Below, piece after piece: positions 24,801 through 36,339 of a stretch of DNA of 55,539 nt. The notes under the pieces are model-generated. The model saw only the letters and a program-made list of their open reading frames with translations, searched no databases and was not told where the DNA came from. The position numbers and the translations under genes are program-made. Location: positions 1 to 55,539 of the forward strand of contig JAYMSP010000368.1 in the NCBI GenBank assembly GCA_036897095.1, read 5' to 3'. Position 1 is the first letter of the stretch, and each line of letters starts with the position of its first letter. This DNA comes from Plantago elongata (Eukaryota; Streptophyta; Magnoliopsida; Lamiales; Plantaginaceae).

Positions 24801-26283
24801 GATTGGAATTCTGGTGCATCTTAAATTTAAGCGTTAAGCCGTTAATAGTTCTGTTAGGTCATATTGCTTGTAGTTCCAGTTTACATTTTGATTACTAATG
24901 TGCACATTCAACTTACATTACTAACTTTTCTGTTGCGTTGCAGTGAGGGAGAATTTTCAGCAAGTGCATGTAAGCTTTCATCCGAAATTCAACTGATAAG
25001 ATCTACCTCATGTTTCTTATTGGACTGTTTTTGTGTTTCTAGATCATGATCTTCTTGGACATCATGCCATTATTGAGCATGTGTCATCCACCAGCCCATA
25101 CATCACGTATGTTGGACCGGTTCGTCCATCCTCAACATCAACCGCTAATGTTCCTGATGGGTCTAGTTTTGCTAATCATTGGACTGGTAGATCAGTTGCA
25201 AGCGAAGTTCCCAGCCCATATGGCTTCCCTTCTGCAGATGTGCATTATCATAACTGGGACCATTCATCTCCATTGACTGCAAATAATCATATTGGTGGTT
25301 CCGATCAACCCTCGGTTCCGTCTATGACACAGAGAACAACTCGGAATAGTTCTGATATGCCAAGACCAGGAATGCAACCTTATATTCTCAGTCACAGGTC
25401 AGCAAGTTTATTACCATTCCATAGTAAATTAAGCATACTCTTCCGAACAAGTGGTTTCTGCCATGCAAATAATGCACAACTGCATCTGTTATGCATGGCC
25501 TGTCCAAAATTTGTCTATCCCTGTGTTATAGAAACACACTACAATAAAAAATCACACACTACAAAATCACAAATTACCGAAGCTTTGTGCAAGTTAACAT
25601 TTCATATTTGGAACAAAAAGAGATCTGGAAATCACATATTCACGTCAGAGATTCGATGCAGTAAGAATTGAGGCTAGGTCACTCAAGTTACATTATCATG
25701 GGTTTTGATGCCGTGGTTCCTTCCTGTATAGTCTAGGGCTAGTTTCACTTGCATGATTCCACAATTCAGCTTTTGAGTTTCTGAAGTTATAAACACCTGG
25801 TTTCATGACAGTTCTGTTAGCAGGGCGCCTAGTTCTGTCACCTCATCTGTGGTTCCACCATACCCTGGTATTGTTTCCAGGTCTCGTGACCGTGCCCCAT
25901 CTCTTCAAGCATATTTTCAGCACTCCACAAATAGTGAAGCGACCGCATATACTCCTCTTATCCCCAGTGGACGAAGATCGAGCAGCCACAGGGGTGCAAC
26001 TCAAGTTGCACCACCAGTGGCCTCATCATCAGATCAATCAAGGGGCGTTTACTTCTTCTCATCCCCCTCGTCATCTGGAAGATCTTTTCAAGACAGTGAA
26101 TATCCCATGCATGATCAACCATTTCATGGTTGGGAACGAGAACACCAGCCTGCCTTTGCAATGGGCCAGTCTGACAGGGATCCAATATGGGGGCCTTTCC
26201 CTCCAACTGGTGGATCTGATATCGGAGTCAGGTCCAATAGTTTTCGGCAAAGGCATGGATCTGGGAGAATGCCGCCACCATAA
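21850..26283 (+). CDS. RFI2: RING-H2 ubiquitin ligase, RFI2-like
   Basis: Six exons (21850-22000, 23166-23335, 24494-24552, 24944-24969, 25043-25397, 25812-26283) join in phase to 410 residues. The N-terminal RING-H2 domain has Cys24, Cys27, Cys44, His46, His49, Cys52, Cys65 and Cys68 (CSICLEMV ... CGHQFHLDCIGSAF ... CPNCR), followed by the family blocks KGQWLYGNGNRP, EDLYDISYSEM and VHWCPFSGLARLP. The rest is Ser/Pro-rich and low in complexity, ending in an aromatic block (HGWEREHQPAF). These blocks match Arabidopsis RFI2, a negative regulator in red/far-red light signalling and photoperiodic flowering. Exon 4 is only 26 bases and exon 3 only 59; both fit the phase and the similarity. The ATG at 21850 is the first in frame. 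Confidence 0.88.
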
Positions 26284-27816
26284 GCGTGTAGTGGCATTAA
26301 GCAAACTTTTAATGAGTGAAATCCTGATTATGATGTATGTTTGAGCAACTGATCGGAGTCTCCCTATAACTGGAGGAGGCGAAACTTTTTCCGTTGCATT
26401 AAAATTTATTTGCCTTCCCCAAGATGGTTGCGAACACTGGCTTTGTCCAGTTCTTATGACCATTTTGGGGTTTTAAGACCCCCTTTTTAAAGGGAAACGT
26501 TTTAAGTTGGTTGGGGTTAAACTTACGTGTGGCGTTGCAATTAGTTGATCGTCAAGGCAGCCATTGGTTTGGCTTCCTCAGATTCTTTTAACTATTTATT
26601 ATGATAGTAAGACCTTTGTTCAAAGCAAAATGTGTTTCATTTCACTTTGACATGTTCTCACTTTGAAAAGAACATGAGATTGATCCTCCAATCCAAACTT
26701 TGATTGAAAAAATTGTTTAGAAATAAGCTGTGGAGTGGTTTAAATTCTCAGTTTCGTAAAGATGGTTTAGTTTTGAATACAAAATAAATAAAAAGTATTA
26801 GACAAAAAAGGAAATTTTAAGATTTCTTATCATTTGGTTTGATTTTAAACCATACTATGTTACTACAAACTATGCGTGCACCGAGCCATATACTAATGGA
26901 CATAGTATTATCTGCATCGTTTAGACATTTTACGACAATCAATCCCTGAATTATAGTAATCATTTGTGATACTACATATAAAAGTCCCATCATAAAGTAG
27001 AATGCTGAATTTTCACAGCTTTGCACCTACTGTCTTCACTGGGAGCAAGCAAATTAACTTAAGTTTTCTAGCACGGTATTGAGATCTTGCCAGAGCACTG
27101 GTAAAATCATGACCAGAATTACATTAAGAACTTTCCTATCAGCCAAGACCTGCACCAAGCGAACCCAACATTGACTCCATGGGACAGAGTACAGACCAAC
27201 GCCTTTATAACAGTAAATGTGAAGCTTCAAATCACAAATGACAATGAAAAGTCCCAGTGGAAAATGCACGCCCCGTGGGCACAGTAGATACATGGATAGC
27301 CAACATATCATACACCTATAGCCTACAGTCATCTGCATTGCCCACCAACATGTCATTCATTAATTGTAGAGCTTTATGAGGAAGGCCATGTTATCTTCAA
27401 CACATCAAAATTGATAAACTTGATTGCTTTAAACTTGAGTAAATCTACTAAAAGATAATCTCTTAATTATCTCGAGACGGAGTCAAGAAAATCATTGATG
27501 TTATTAATCAAAACGCATATATTCTCAACATTGGTGTTTTTTCATATTACAAAGTATCCATTTCACCAACAACATAAACGTTTTGATTAATAACATTAAT
27601 GGTTTTCTTGATAACGTAGTCGTCTTCTAGATAAGTTATCTAGAGATTTAAATGTCTGGTGATTAATCTTAACTTAAATGGTATGGCTCGATCTATCTTC
27701 CAGACTTTCTCGTCTGAACTCATCAAGTCAAGATAAAACTGAAGTTAGGTAATCCAATCAGCTTTTTGTACAATAAAGAGCTGGCATGGCAAACTAATGA
27801 CAAGGTACCTTCAGTC
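26284..27816. other. Convergent intergenic region with fold-back repeat
   Basis: Between the RFI2-like gene (+) and the unknown gene (-), so both 3' UTRs lie here. I find no coding region. A long inverted repeat at about 27430-27680 is listed separately. Confidence 0.6.
27430..27680. repeat. Long fold-back hairpin (inverted repeat)
   Basis: The 31 bases at 27485-27515 are the reverse complement of 27579-27609 with two mismatches; both arms share the core ATGTTATTAATCAAAACG. Weaker pairing continues outward (AATCTCT on the left near 27457, AGAGATT on the right near 27645) and inward (CATTGGTG with CACCAAC). The whole could fold into a stem of roughly 100 bases. It is either a fold-back MITE or a hairpin-RNA locus; no flanking duplication was identified. 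Confidence 0.7.
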
Positions 27817-30800
27817 TCAGCAGATGAATAATTGAAACTTAGGCAGATCGGCTCCTACATTGAGGTAGTTGACATCAAACACGAGTTCCCCAAAGTCATC
27901 TGAAAGGTAGCATAAATACTGTTATCGGCTTTTAGTGATGCAAAGAGGTGAACACCAGACAAAAGCATAAATAAAAGTAAGACCTTCATAAAGAGTCCTT
28001 GCGTAGTCTACATATTCTGGTATGAGGTCTTGGTAAATGATTCCTTTAGGATTTGCATCCAAGACAACTAGCACTCCTGCAGACAATATGCTTTGAGACA
28101 CACAGGATAAAAACTCCTCATTGCTCAATACCTGCTGGAAGTACACGAAATAGGCCCACTTGGTCGAAATGTAGCCTAAACTAAAGAAAAAGTGAGGAAA
28201 AACATACCTGGCACTAACCATGCGCCTGAAGAACTACTTGGAAATGGAGCAAGCCACAAAATATTTCTCAAATTCATTAACTCATCATAAGGAACATTAG
28301 ATCCTGAAAATAAACTATTTTCAAGTTTAAACGGACAATGATAAATGTAAATGTTATTGTATGATACTTTCACAATAAATCCAAGCTGCCTTCAGAAATA
28401 AGCCAAAAACAAAAAGAATGACAAATGGTCACTATGTCAGCCAGAGTTTAAGTGTTCGACAAAATGCTGCAAAAACTTACCTACTTGGCAATATCCCATA
28501 TTGTATGGGAACACTTTTTTATCATATGCAGGATATTCTTTAGAATGAAACCTACAAACATTTATACAATTAAAACGTCAATAATTATAGAAAGTATATG
28601 ACGATTAATGCTATGCAAATCAGTCATCATTCATGCTCTCTTTTCTGTGAGGGCTATACACATGCTTCTAAGTAAGATTTTCTATTCCTGTCGGTCTCAT
28701 ATATCCTGCATTAGAGAACCTACTGAAGAGCACAGAGCTTTTCCTGAATTACATTTCACTTCAGAATATCTAAAGATCATCTCCACTTCAGAATTTCATA
28801 TAGGTGGTGTTTCCAACAAAAATAGCTTTATACATTCTAGTAGAACCCGAAAGACTGTTCATCCCCACCAAAAATCTATGGTCTGAGTTTTTTTTCTGGA
28901 ACCCAACTGTGATGTCCTTCCAAGATAGATTCATACAATGAAGTTCCAATTGATAAATAGAAGTGACCAATCATATTCTTAGACTCACACATTTGAAATC
29001 CTATGTATCTTTTACATTCATTATTTCTAACTGGACGATAACTTGTGTTAGTGTACAGTACTAAAACCAGCCTTTGTCCTCATCAATTATACTGATTTGC
29101 TCCAAATAATATTAGAAATCCACTCATTAAAATGGAATCCCCAAGGGTGAATTGAAATATCTATTTTTCTATTTGATATGCCCTTGCAGGGGAATCAAAG
29201 TGGTGGAGGGTGGAGACAGGTGAGCTTGGTTTAGTGAGCTTCTGCAGCTATGTCTCGAGTATAAAACCCTTGGGTGGGTGGATGGTGTTTCGCGAGTTCA
29301 ACAGAGGATAGTGCCAAAGTGCATGCATTATCACCAAGTAATAATGCAATATGACCAAGCTCACAAGACGAAAACATTTGAATCAATCAGATATGTACTG
29401 CACTGAAGTAATACACCCTATGATTGAATACTTAAATTTGCCCCAACCAGATGATCAGGCAATTAAATCTTAAGACATTTATACAAGAGAACATATTTTT
29501 TATGTTCAACTACACCACCCAAGGAAATTAATTAATATCAGTAAGAAGTCTATGCGAGACTGTATTTTCAAAACCTCAGTCTCAACTTACAAAATACCAA
29601 GTCTTCCAGATTCCGGAGCAATGAAAACGTGGCCATGGAAAAAGTCATAGCGACTCAAAGATACATTCAGTCCTACACTGGGGCCACGCTCAACTATAGT
29701 TTCAAACAAGAATTCTATGTAAGAATTCAACTCCTACAGAAATGATATAACCATTCATTAAACAAATTGAGAGGTCAGAATCAATAAAAGCTAATATACC
29801 ACAATTTGCACCTCATTCACAAAACGCCTTCCGTAAGGAGTTCTAGTGAGCTCACATCGATCTGCATTACATCCTTCGACATCAGGAACCTGTTACATAG
29901 ATGCATTTAGCATGTGGCAACAAACTATCAGGGGCTCTCCATTAACAGACAACACCTTGAGTTTTCTCTTGATAGAAGATGTTTCTTATTTATGATACAA
30001 ATATGTTTATGTCTATATGCATTTTCATTTGCGTCTATATGCACGCATACACATATACTAGTATAAATAAGAAAGAATCTGTAAACGCAGGAACACAAAC
30101 TTACACGTGCATATCTGTATGAGTAGATATAGAAGCCTATACAGAATCCACAAGACGTGCAACTTCATATCGATTAAAAATTTAATAGATACAAAGTTTC
30201 AATGATACATGTACCTCCGGCCAAAATCAAACCGCAATAACTAACTGATGTTTTACATGTTTGCCTCCAGACTCCAACACTTCAGAATACACATTTCAAC
30301 AGACAACAGATAAACTCACTTCGAATCAATGAGAGCCTAAATTTATAAATAAACTACCAATTTGGCAGAGACATTACACAAGGATGATCACATTTACTTC
30401 GATTAGGCCTTAAAACATAATAAGAATAAATGCTTACAGTGATAACAGCCGGATCAAGCACTCGTTGAATTGTGGCAGGATCAGCACCTGAATCAATAGC
30501 TAGACGAGCGAGCTCCAGTACTGACGCCGGTGGTGAGACAATCAGCTCATCAATCGCATTTCCAGTAGCTAATTTAAGCGATCGGTGTCGAGAAGCTAGG
30601 GTTCGACGAAAGGGGACGAGGAACTTGAAACAGGAGAAGAGATCCTGCGCGACAATTGGATCGACCGAACGAGCTTGTTTGGGAGTGCCGAGGACAGAGA
30701 GGAGGTCGGAGGCGGTGGCTTTGGGGCGGCGGAGAGGCGGTTGGGCGGAATTGAGGTGGAATCGGATGGCGGTGGGATTTTTGGTGGTGGCGATAGAAGC

Positions 30801-30869
30801 GGTTCCGGCGAGAGAGAGGGAGACGATGAAAGCTAATTTGAGCGAGAGTGATGATGATGTTGAGCTCAT
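27817..30869 (-). CDS. Conserved plant protein of unknown function
   Basis: Seven exons on the minus strand (30438-30869, 29812-29889, 29591-29733, 28481-28551, 28208-28303, 27984-28076, 27817-27899) join in phase to 331 residues. All introns are GT-AG. The N-terminus has a hydrophobic stretch (LKLAFIVSLSLAGTASIA, about 10-27) that could be a signal, a membrane anchor or part of a targeting peptide. It is followed by SDLLSVLGTPKQA, ELARLAIDSGADPATIQRVL, VPDVEGCNADRCELTRTPYG, DFFHGHVFIAPESGRLGILF, HSKEYPAYDKKVFPYNMGYC, PGVLVVLDANPKGIIYQDL and a C-terminus ending VNYLNVGADLPKFQLFIC. I recognise these blocks as belonging to a plant-conserved family of similar length, but know no domain name or function. 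The high conservation of the splice-spanning parts argues for a working gene. Confidence 0.82.
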
Positions 30870-33188
30870 TTTGCTTTTTTCTTCTCCCTTCTATTCCAAT
30901 TGCTATACCCCTCTCACATTTGTCAGCTACAGTAAATAAGATTTTATACCTCCCGCGAAATATGTCACTTGACTTCCGAAATTTATTTGTAATAATCACC
31001 CTGTAATTGCATTAAATTAGGTTGTTTTTTTATTAAAAATTACTTCACTCTAGTTTATTTCAACTCAGTCAAATTCAGTTCAGCTCAGTACAATTTAACA
31101 CCTCCTTCATTTTCTTGTCTAGCTGAACATTAATGATTGTTGATTGATTCAAACCAAACTAGAGCTGTTTAGATTATGTAAATAATTTTTCGAAAATTTT
31201 AGTCTTTTAATTTTTTGGTATGTATTGTACCGATTAACAAGACTCAAGTTATTTCATACATATGTGTTTTATTTTTGCACATAAGTGTTTGTATTCCGTC
31301 GTTCTTTTTTAAAATATTACTTAATGATGGATATTATTTACGATTATAACTATCTCATATAATTTCTTAAACTATTAATTGATGGATGTACTTCATACCT
31401 TATAAGAAATACTAAAAAGACTGTATTTATATACAAATTACTTATTTTAAGTTGGTATAAACCAAATTACCTAATAAATAAGTTGGAAAAATTCTTTCAC
31501 TTATGAATATATAATATTTAAAATTTCACTACTTTCTAAATTAAATTATGTACAAAAATGTATACTTTTTTTGCACTTACCTATTCAAAGCACTAATATC
31601 TAATAAAACATAATAATATATGAAATCTTACGTGATTTAAATTCTATTAATTTTATAAATTTATATTATTTTTAATTTATATAATAGGTTTACGGTCAAT
31701 TTTAAAATTTCCCACATGGAGACTTCATTTGAACGGGACTGACTACAAAACAGGAAACAGGCATATGCTTTCCCAAAATGTTTGAATTTGCGACCGACAG
31801 TCTATTTGATTCTGTTCCTCTGGTTTTGTTTCTCCATTCCATCACCTCTCAATGGTTCCTTTGCAAAAGCGGAATCATGAGGTTCGGCGTTTAAAAGGAA
31901 AGATTAGAATAAAAAACCCAGCTGGATTTGATTCTAAAGATAGAAAATAGAAGATTTCTTGAAATTAGGCCTGATTGATATAAAATTTAAATCGTTCAAT
32001 TTAACTCGATGAACAGTGATTTGGCATAAAATACATATTAAATACACCAAAATTCCATTTAAATGACCATTTAAATATCATGACAATCAGCTCCTAGGCT
32101 ACTGAAATTATTGTAAGATGTGAATGTCCCAATAGCGTTTTATTGCCCTGCTAGCTCAATAAAACCAGCTGTACACATTAGCTGGTATCTACCTGTGTTA
32201 TTTAAAGACATGCTCAAATCTGTCCATTTTAATAAATACTCCATTACATAGTAGAGAATTATCATGAACACACCTGTATCAGCTGTATGAATTTATTTAG
32301 AAAAAATGATAATTATGTATAATAATTACAGATACTAAATGATATCGCAATGCCAGTGGAACTGACTGAGCAAATAAAAACTCTATTATCAAATACTCCC
32401 AATAATAGAAATACATTATTCTCAAAAACAGGGCCAAATGAAAGCAATTTCCTGATTCTATCTAAACGATATTTATAAGCACAGATACTAAATCTAAATA
32501 CGAACTTGTCACATTTTGAACGAGAAATTAAGCTAAGATGTTGTAGTTGTAATGTCAAGTGGGTGTTAAACATTGCTCAATCAACAATAATAAATAACAA
32601 TAATATAGTTAACCACCACCTGAGAAATTACAGTATAATCAAACTAGTATATAGAACCAGTGAAACCAAAACCAATTTCCAAATGCTTAATAGTTGAACA
32701 ATAATGCCAATAAGCATAAGGAAATGTGATCAATTGATGACAATCTCAAAATTTCCTTTCACTAGCTAACTCAATCAATTTCAACTAACTGAAGGAAACA
32801 TGCTTTAACTGAAACAAAGTATGCAAAGATTTGTTTATTTCCAAATCAATTTGATCATTGTACAGATTTTTATACACTATGCAAACAAAATTTAAGACAC
32901 AAACAAAAACAATTCACATTATAGCCTACTAATCCAGCCAGTGATCATTATTCACACTTCGTTTAAAGGAAATCATACCAAGACAACAGCAACAAAGATT
33001 ACCACTAAAAAACACACAGAGAATCCAAAAAGAGGTAAAAACGAAAAAATAGCAATATCTTCGGCATTAACCGTCACAAAAATTCTCTACACCAGGCCAG
33101 AAATCAAAAATAAAAAATATAAATAATAGTATATCCTCATCATCAAGTTGAAGAAATAAGAGTAGTACACTATGATTGGATTGCTCGA
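30870..33188. other. Intergenic region downstream of RALF copy 1
   Basis: Very AT-rich. The left end is the promoter of the unknown gene. From about 31750 the sequence is alignable, with many differences, to 39885 onward, marking the left edge of a tandem duplication. A small MITE-like element lies at 31967-32095. The 3' UTR of RALF copy 1 (about 33060-33188) is nearly identical to that of copy 2. No other gene seen. Confidence 0.6.
31967..32095. mobile_element. Small MITE-like element, family X copy a
   Basis: A 129-bp unit whose ends, AGGCCTGATTGATAT and (inverted) AGGAGCTGATTGTCAT, match each other. On the minus strand it contains the core CAAATCACTGTTCATCGAG, shared with copies at 35350, 41679 and 53729. 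Target duplication not identified; superfamily open (hAT-like suspected). Confidence 0.5.
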
Positions 33189-33554
33189 TTAACGCCGGCA
33201 GCGCGTGATAGCACTGCAGCCGCGCGAGTAAGGATTAGCCTGCGCACCAGAGCGGCAGTTGTAGTACGAAGCGCCACGTCTTGAGCAAGGCACACTGTTC
33301 CTCTGCAGAGCACCGTAGCTGATATACCGGCGTCGCGTGGCCAACACGCGCCTATTCGACTCCGAATCGAGATCGAACTCTTCGTCATCGTTCTCCAAAC
33401 ACTCAGCTACTGTTCCTCTGCACCCCGATCTGACTCCAGGCATCAACCACCCTGCCACCGCCGTGTCGAGGTCACCTCCGGCGGAAACTTGCGAGAAAAG
33501 CAGCGTTGAGAGTAAGCATAGTGCGAATAGTAGCAGCTTCCAGTTCGACGCCAT
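33189..33554 (-). CDS. RALF peptide precursor, copy 1 (RALF33-like)
   Basis: A single-exon gene of 121 residues. Signal peptide MASNWKLLLFALCLLSTLLF... to about residue 25, acidic pro-region, S1P subtilase site RRVL at 68-71, then a 50-residue mature peptide (72-121) with YISY at 77-80 and four cysteines at 90, 100, 113 and 119, ending RCRR. YISY is the motif needed for binding FERONIA-type receptor kinases; RALFs trigger apoplastic alkalinisation, growth arrest and wall or immune signalling. I chose the ATG at 33554 because the frame continues upstream only to a non-ATG codon and a TATA box lies at 33688-33696. A second gene at 40882-41247 encodes the identical mature peptide. Confidence 0.96.
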   Translation of the reverse strand: MASNWKLLLFALCLLSTLLFSQVSAGGDLDTAVAGWLMPGVRSGCRGTVAECLENDDEEFDLDSESNRRVLATRRRYISYGALQRNSVPCSRRGASYYNCRSGAQANPYSRGCSAITRCRR

Positions 33555-33687
33555 GAGGAGAAGTGTAGATCTGTTGTTGTTGCTAATTGTGATGAGTTTG
33601 GTTGGCAATGTATGTTTGTTTCTCTCACTAGATTGTTGGTTGGGTTGGAGAGTGGAAATGAAGAGGATGATAAATTGGGGGATTGGG

Positions 33688-33696
33688 TTATATAAA
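33688..33696 (-). promoter_or_regulatory. TATA box of RALF copy 1
   Basis: TTTATATAA on the minus strand, about 134 bases before the ATG, inside a block (GATTGGGTTATAT...AAACGA on the plus strand) that is conserved at the same place in RALF copy 2. Confidence 0.65.
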
Positions 33697-33930
33697 CGAA
33701 GGGCTAATAATTGAGCTGAGAAAGATGCTTTTGTCTCTGTGTTGCGTTATTCTACGATAATGCCACTGGAAAGATAAAGGTGAACTGGAACTTTTTCACC
33801 TCTTCCACTGTTTTCTTCACACGCAACCATTTTGTTTGTGATAAAGGTAAATTGGAGTAAGTTGTAATTTTAACGCTTTCTTACCGACAAGGTTTATCAT
33901 CACTTGGGAAGAACACCAAAATGGTTGTTA

Positions 33931-34417
33931 GACCCTCTATAATGATGACGAGCCGACGACGTGTTATCGTCGTCGTTTTTTCTCCAGTCATTTTTTATAA
34001 TTTTTATATTATAAAATTATTTAAAAGTTAAAATTAATGAAATTGTATTTTATTAAAGACGTTTTAAAATTTAATGGCATAAAACAAACGAGGAATATAT
34101 TACAATATATAATTAAAAATTAAAAAAAAATAAAATTTGCTCTCATTTTGTAGATCGTTTATTTAAAACGTTTCCGTTGGTGATTTTTATATTTTTTTAT
34201 TAAGTATTTTTGGAGATATTATCGTTCGAAAACGGATAAAAACCGAAAATCGAAAAACAAAGAAAACGAAAGGAAATTAAAAAAAAGGGTTGCCAGGCGC
34301 TTTACGCGCCGTGGCACGGTGCCATTTACCTCGGGCGCGGCGAAAACCCAACATTGGGGTGCCTTTGGTGCGGCGCAGGCACGACCCCGTGTCAACGGTG
34401 TCCCATTGTGGACAGTC
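33931..34417. mobile_element. Tourist-like MITE (PIF/Harbinger)
   Basis: 487 bp flanked by TTA on both sides (33928-33930, 34418-34420). Ends: GACCCTCTATAATG and, inverted from the right, GACTGTCCACAATG. A 3-bp TTA/TAA duplication is the PIF/Harbinger signature. The interior is AT-rich with a GC-rich patch near 34290-34400 (GCGCCGTGGCACGGTGCC is itself palindromic). No transposase. It sits about 240 bases upstream of the RALF copy 1 TATA box and is absent at the matching place in copy 2. Confidence 0.8.
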
Positions 34418-34868
34418 TTACCCGTTTCAAACTTTTTACCTCCAAATTAGGATTTTTCGTCTTCATTTTTGTCTTAGCTATTTCTTTTAATCAACAAAAT
34501 ATATTAAAAATTCAAAAAGAAACATCAACAGTATAAGGAATACTCGTGCAAATTCAATATCAAATTAAACGTAAAAAATCTCTTTCAATATATAACCAAC
34601 TAAATAATGCCATCTAAAAGTATTCCCTCTACTACAAAAAACAATCCCAAGCCGAGTCACAATACATAACTTTGCCTCCGTGGCCGTCCCATCAAACTAC
34701 TATAGTAAACGCCTCTCCTTTCTTCACCTGATTAAGCTTCCATAATTTACTTGTAAAATTCAATTACAGTTGAATTTTTTCTATTAGTAAATCATGAAAA
34801 GTATCTATTTTTATCAAGTAAAACTCAATTGTATTTGAGAAATAACTGTCAGTGTCTCAACAATGTAA

Positions 34869-35035
34869 GACCATCTTCAATGATGACGGCGTCATGACGA
34901 CGCATCGTCATCATTTTTGCTGCAGAGGTGACGCGTCGTCGCCATGTCATGATTTTTTTTTTATTTACATATTATAAGAGTGTTTAGGTGTTGAAATTAA
35001 TAAAATTGTATTTTTCATAATATTACGAAGTGTTT
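34869..35035. mobile_element. Truncated Tourist-like MITE
   Basis: The end GACCATCTTCAATGATGACG, preceded by TAA, matches the 33931 element's terminus. An interior piece (GAAATTAATAAAATTGTAT) is also shared. No right terminus was found, so it is probably truncated or interrupted. Confidence 0.5.
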
Positions 35036-35349
35036 GATAATTGATCGTCTATAAATGTTCAAGCACTGGATATTTGGAGGTAACATTCAACTTCTGCTAT
35101 CTAGGGACTTTGCTTGTTTTATTCATTGCGATTGGTTTGCTCCATGCCCAAATGCATCGCATCTATCACTTCTCCATGCCCATGTTTCTTTGATCATCAC
35201 CATTGAGAATTTCGATACTTTCGATGTGCAATGACGAAATGTATTCGACCGTTATGGAACCAATCATTTGTCGGGGATCCTTTAATACTCACAATTATAT
35301 TCAATGGAATGATATTATCCAGACAACATTCCATATATGTAAAATTTAT

Positions 35350-35508
35350 CACCGATTGTAAAAACATTTAAATAGCTCTATTTAGCTCGATAAATAGTTA
35401 TTTAGATTAAAATACATTTTAAATACTTCATTTTAATTCTATTTCAAACACAATTTCACCAAAATTCCATCTAAATGATCATTTGAGTGCCATGTCAATC
35501 AACCCCTT
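35350..35508. mobile_element. Small MITE-like element, family X copy b
   Basis: In minus orientation it shows the shared core (AACTATTTATCGAGCTAAAT) and the flanking block AAATGATCATTTAGATGGAA, as in copies a, c and d. It ends near TCAATCAACCCC. Diverged; target duplication not found. Confidence 0.45.
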
Positions 35509-35819
35509 AGTAATTATCCTAGATACCGTGTCTAAATTACCGAGTTGATATTACCCTTATTTATGGTTTGGATCTTTAGTCTTGTTCTTAGAACTTGATT
35601 TTTGGTTTAGACTATATATTTATGTTTTATGTGTAATTATTTTTTTGAAATATTATTTATACTTTTGATTTATATTAATAAAATTTTAATCGTTTTAAAA
35701 GAAAAAGATATTTACCTGAATTGAGATATTAGTACACATATTCCAACTCCAGAGTTCAACATATTGCTCTGATACAATATGATCAACAACTAATGAGTAA
35801 TTATAAATCCTAAAGTTTA

Positions 35820-36095
35820 TACTTCCACTGATACATTAGTAACTTTCTACAAATTTACTTTCTCTTAAATTAAGAATAAATAATAAAATATTAATTATAA
35901 ATAATTTTATAATGATAATATTGTAAATGGATGATAAAGTAAGAAAGAGATGGAAAAATGTGATGATAAAGTAGGAAATATAAATAATAATAAATTAGTT
36001 AGTGGGGTACAAACTTTTCTTTTTTGGACTAGAAATTTTTTAATGAAACCTCAAATAAGAAAAGTTAGGAAGTTTTTTATTAGAACGGAGGAATA
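35820..36095. mobile_element. Stowaway-like remnant
   Basis: The right side ends with AGAACGGAGGAATA, and the left carries TACTTCCACTGATACATTAG. The interior repeats GATGATAAAGTAAGAAA-type motifs common to plant Stowaway elements. Terminal match is weak, so this is a tentative call. Confidence 0.3.
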
Positions 36096-36339
36096 ACATT
36101 TTTAGGCATTTTAGTCCACTAACAATAAAGATTGATTTTCATTTATACAATTGAATTTCTACCATTATATCCCAATATTCTATAGTTACTATTTTATTTT
36201 GTAACACTAATAATTATATGTCAATCAAATAATATTACAACCAATGATAAATATTAACACACATCACTTATGCACGTGCCATTTACTCTTACATATCATA
36301 AAATGTAACATCTATACAAAACTCAACTCATTTTAACAC

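Noticed and set aside
30472-30999. Open frames on both strands overlapping exon 1 of the unknown gene
   Set aside because: The minus frame starting at 30869 continues through six more conserved exons. The others are Arg/Pro-rich shadows of GC-rich coding sequence.
33555-33608. 18-codon upstream extension of RALF copy 1
   Set aside because: Begins at TTG, not ATG; the signal peptide starts cleanly at the ATG at 33554, matching copy 2.
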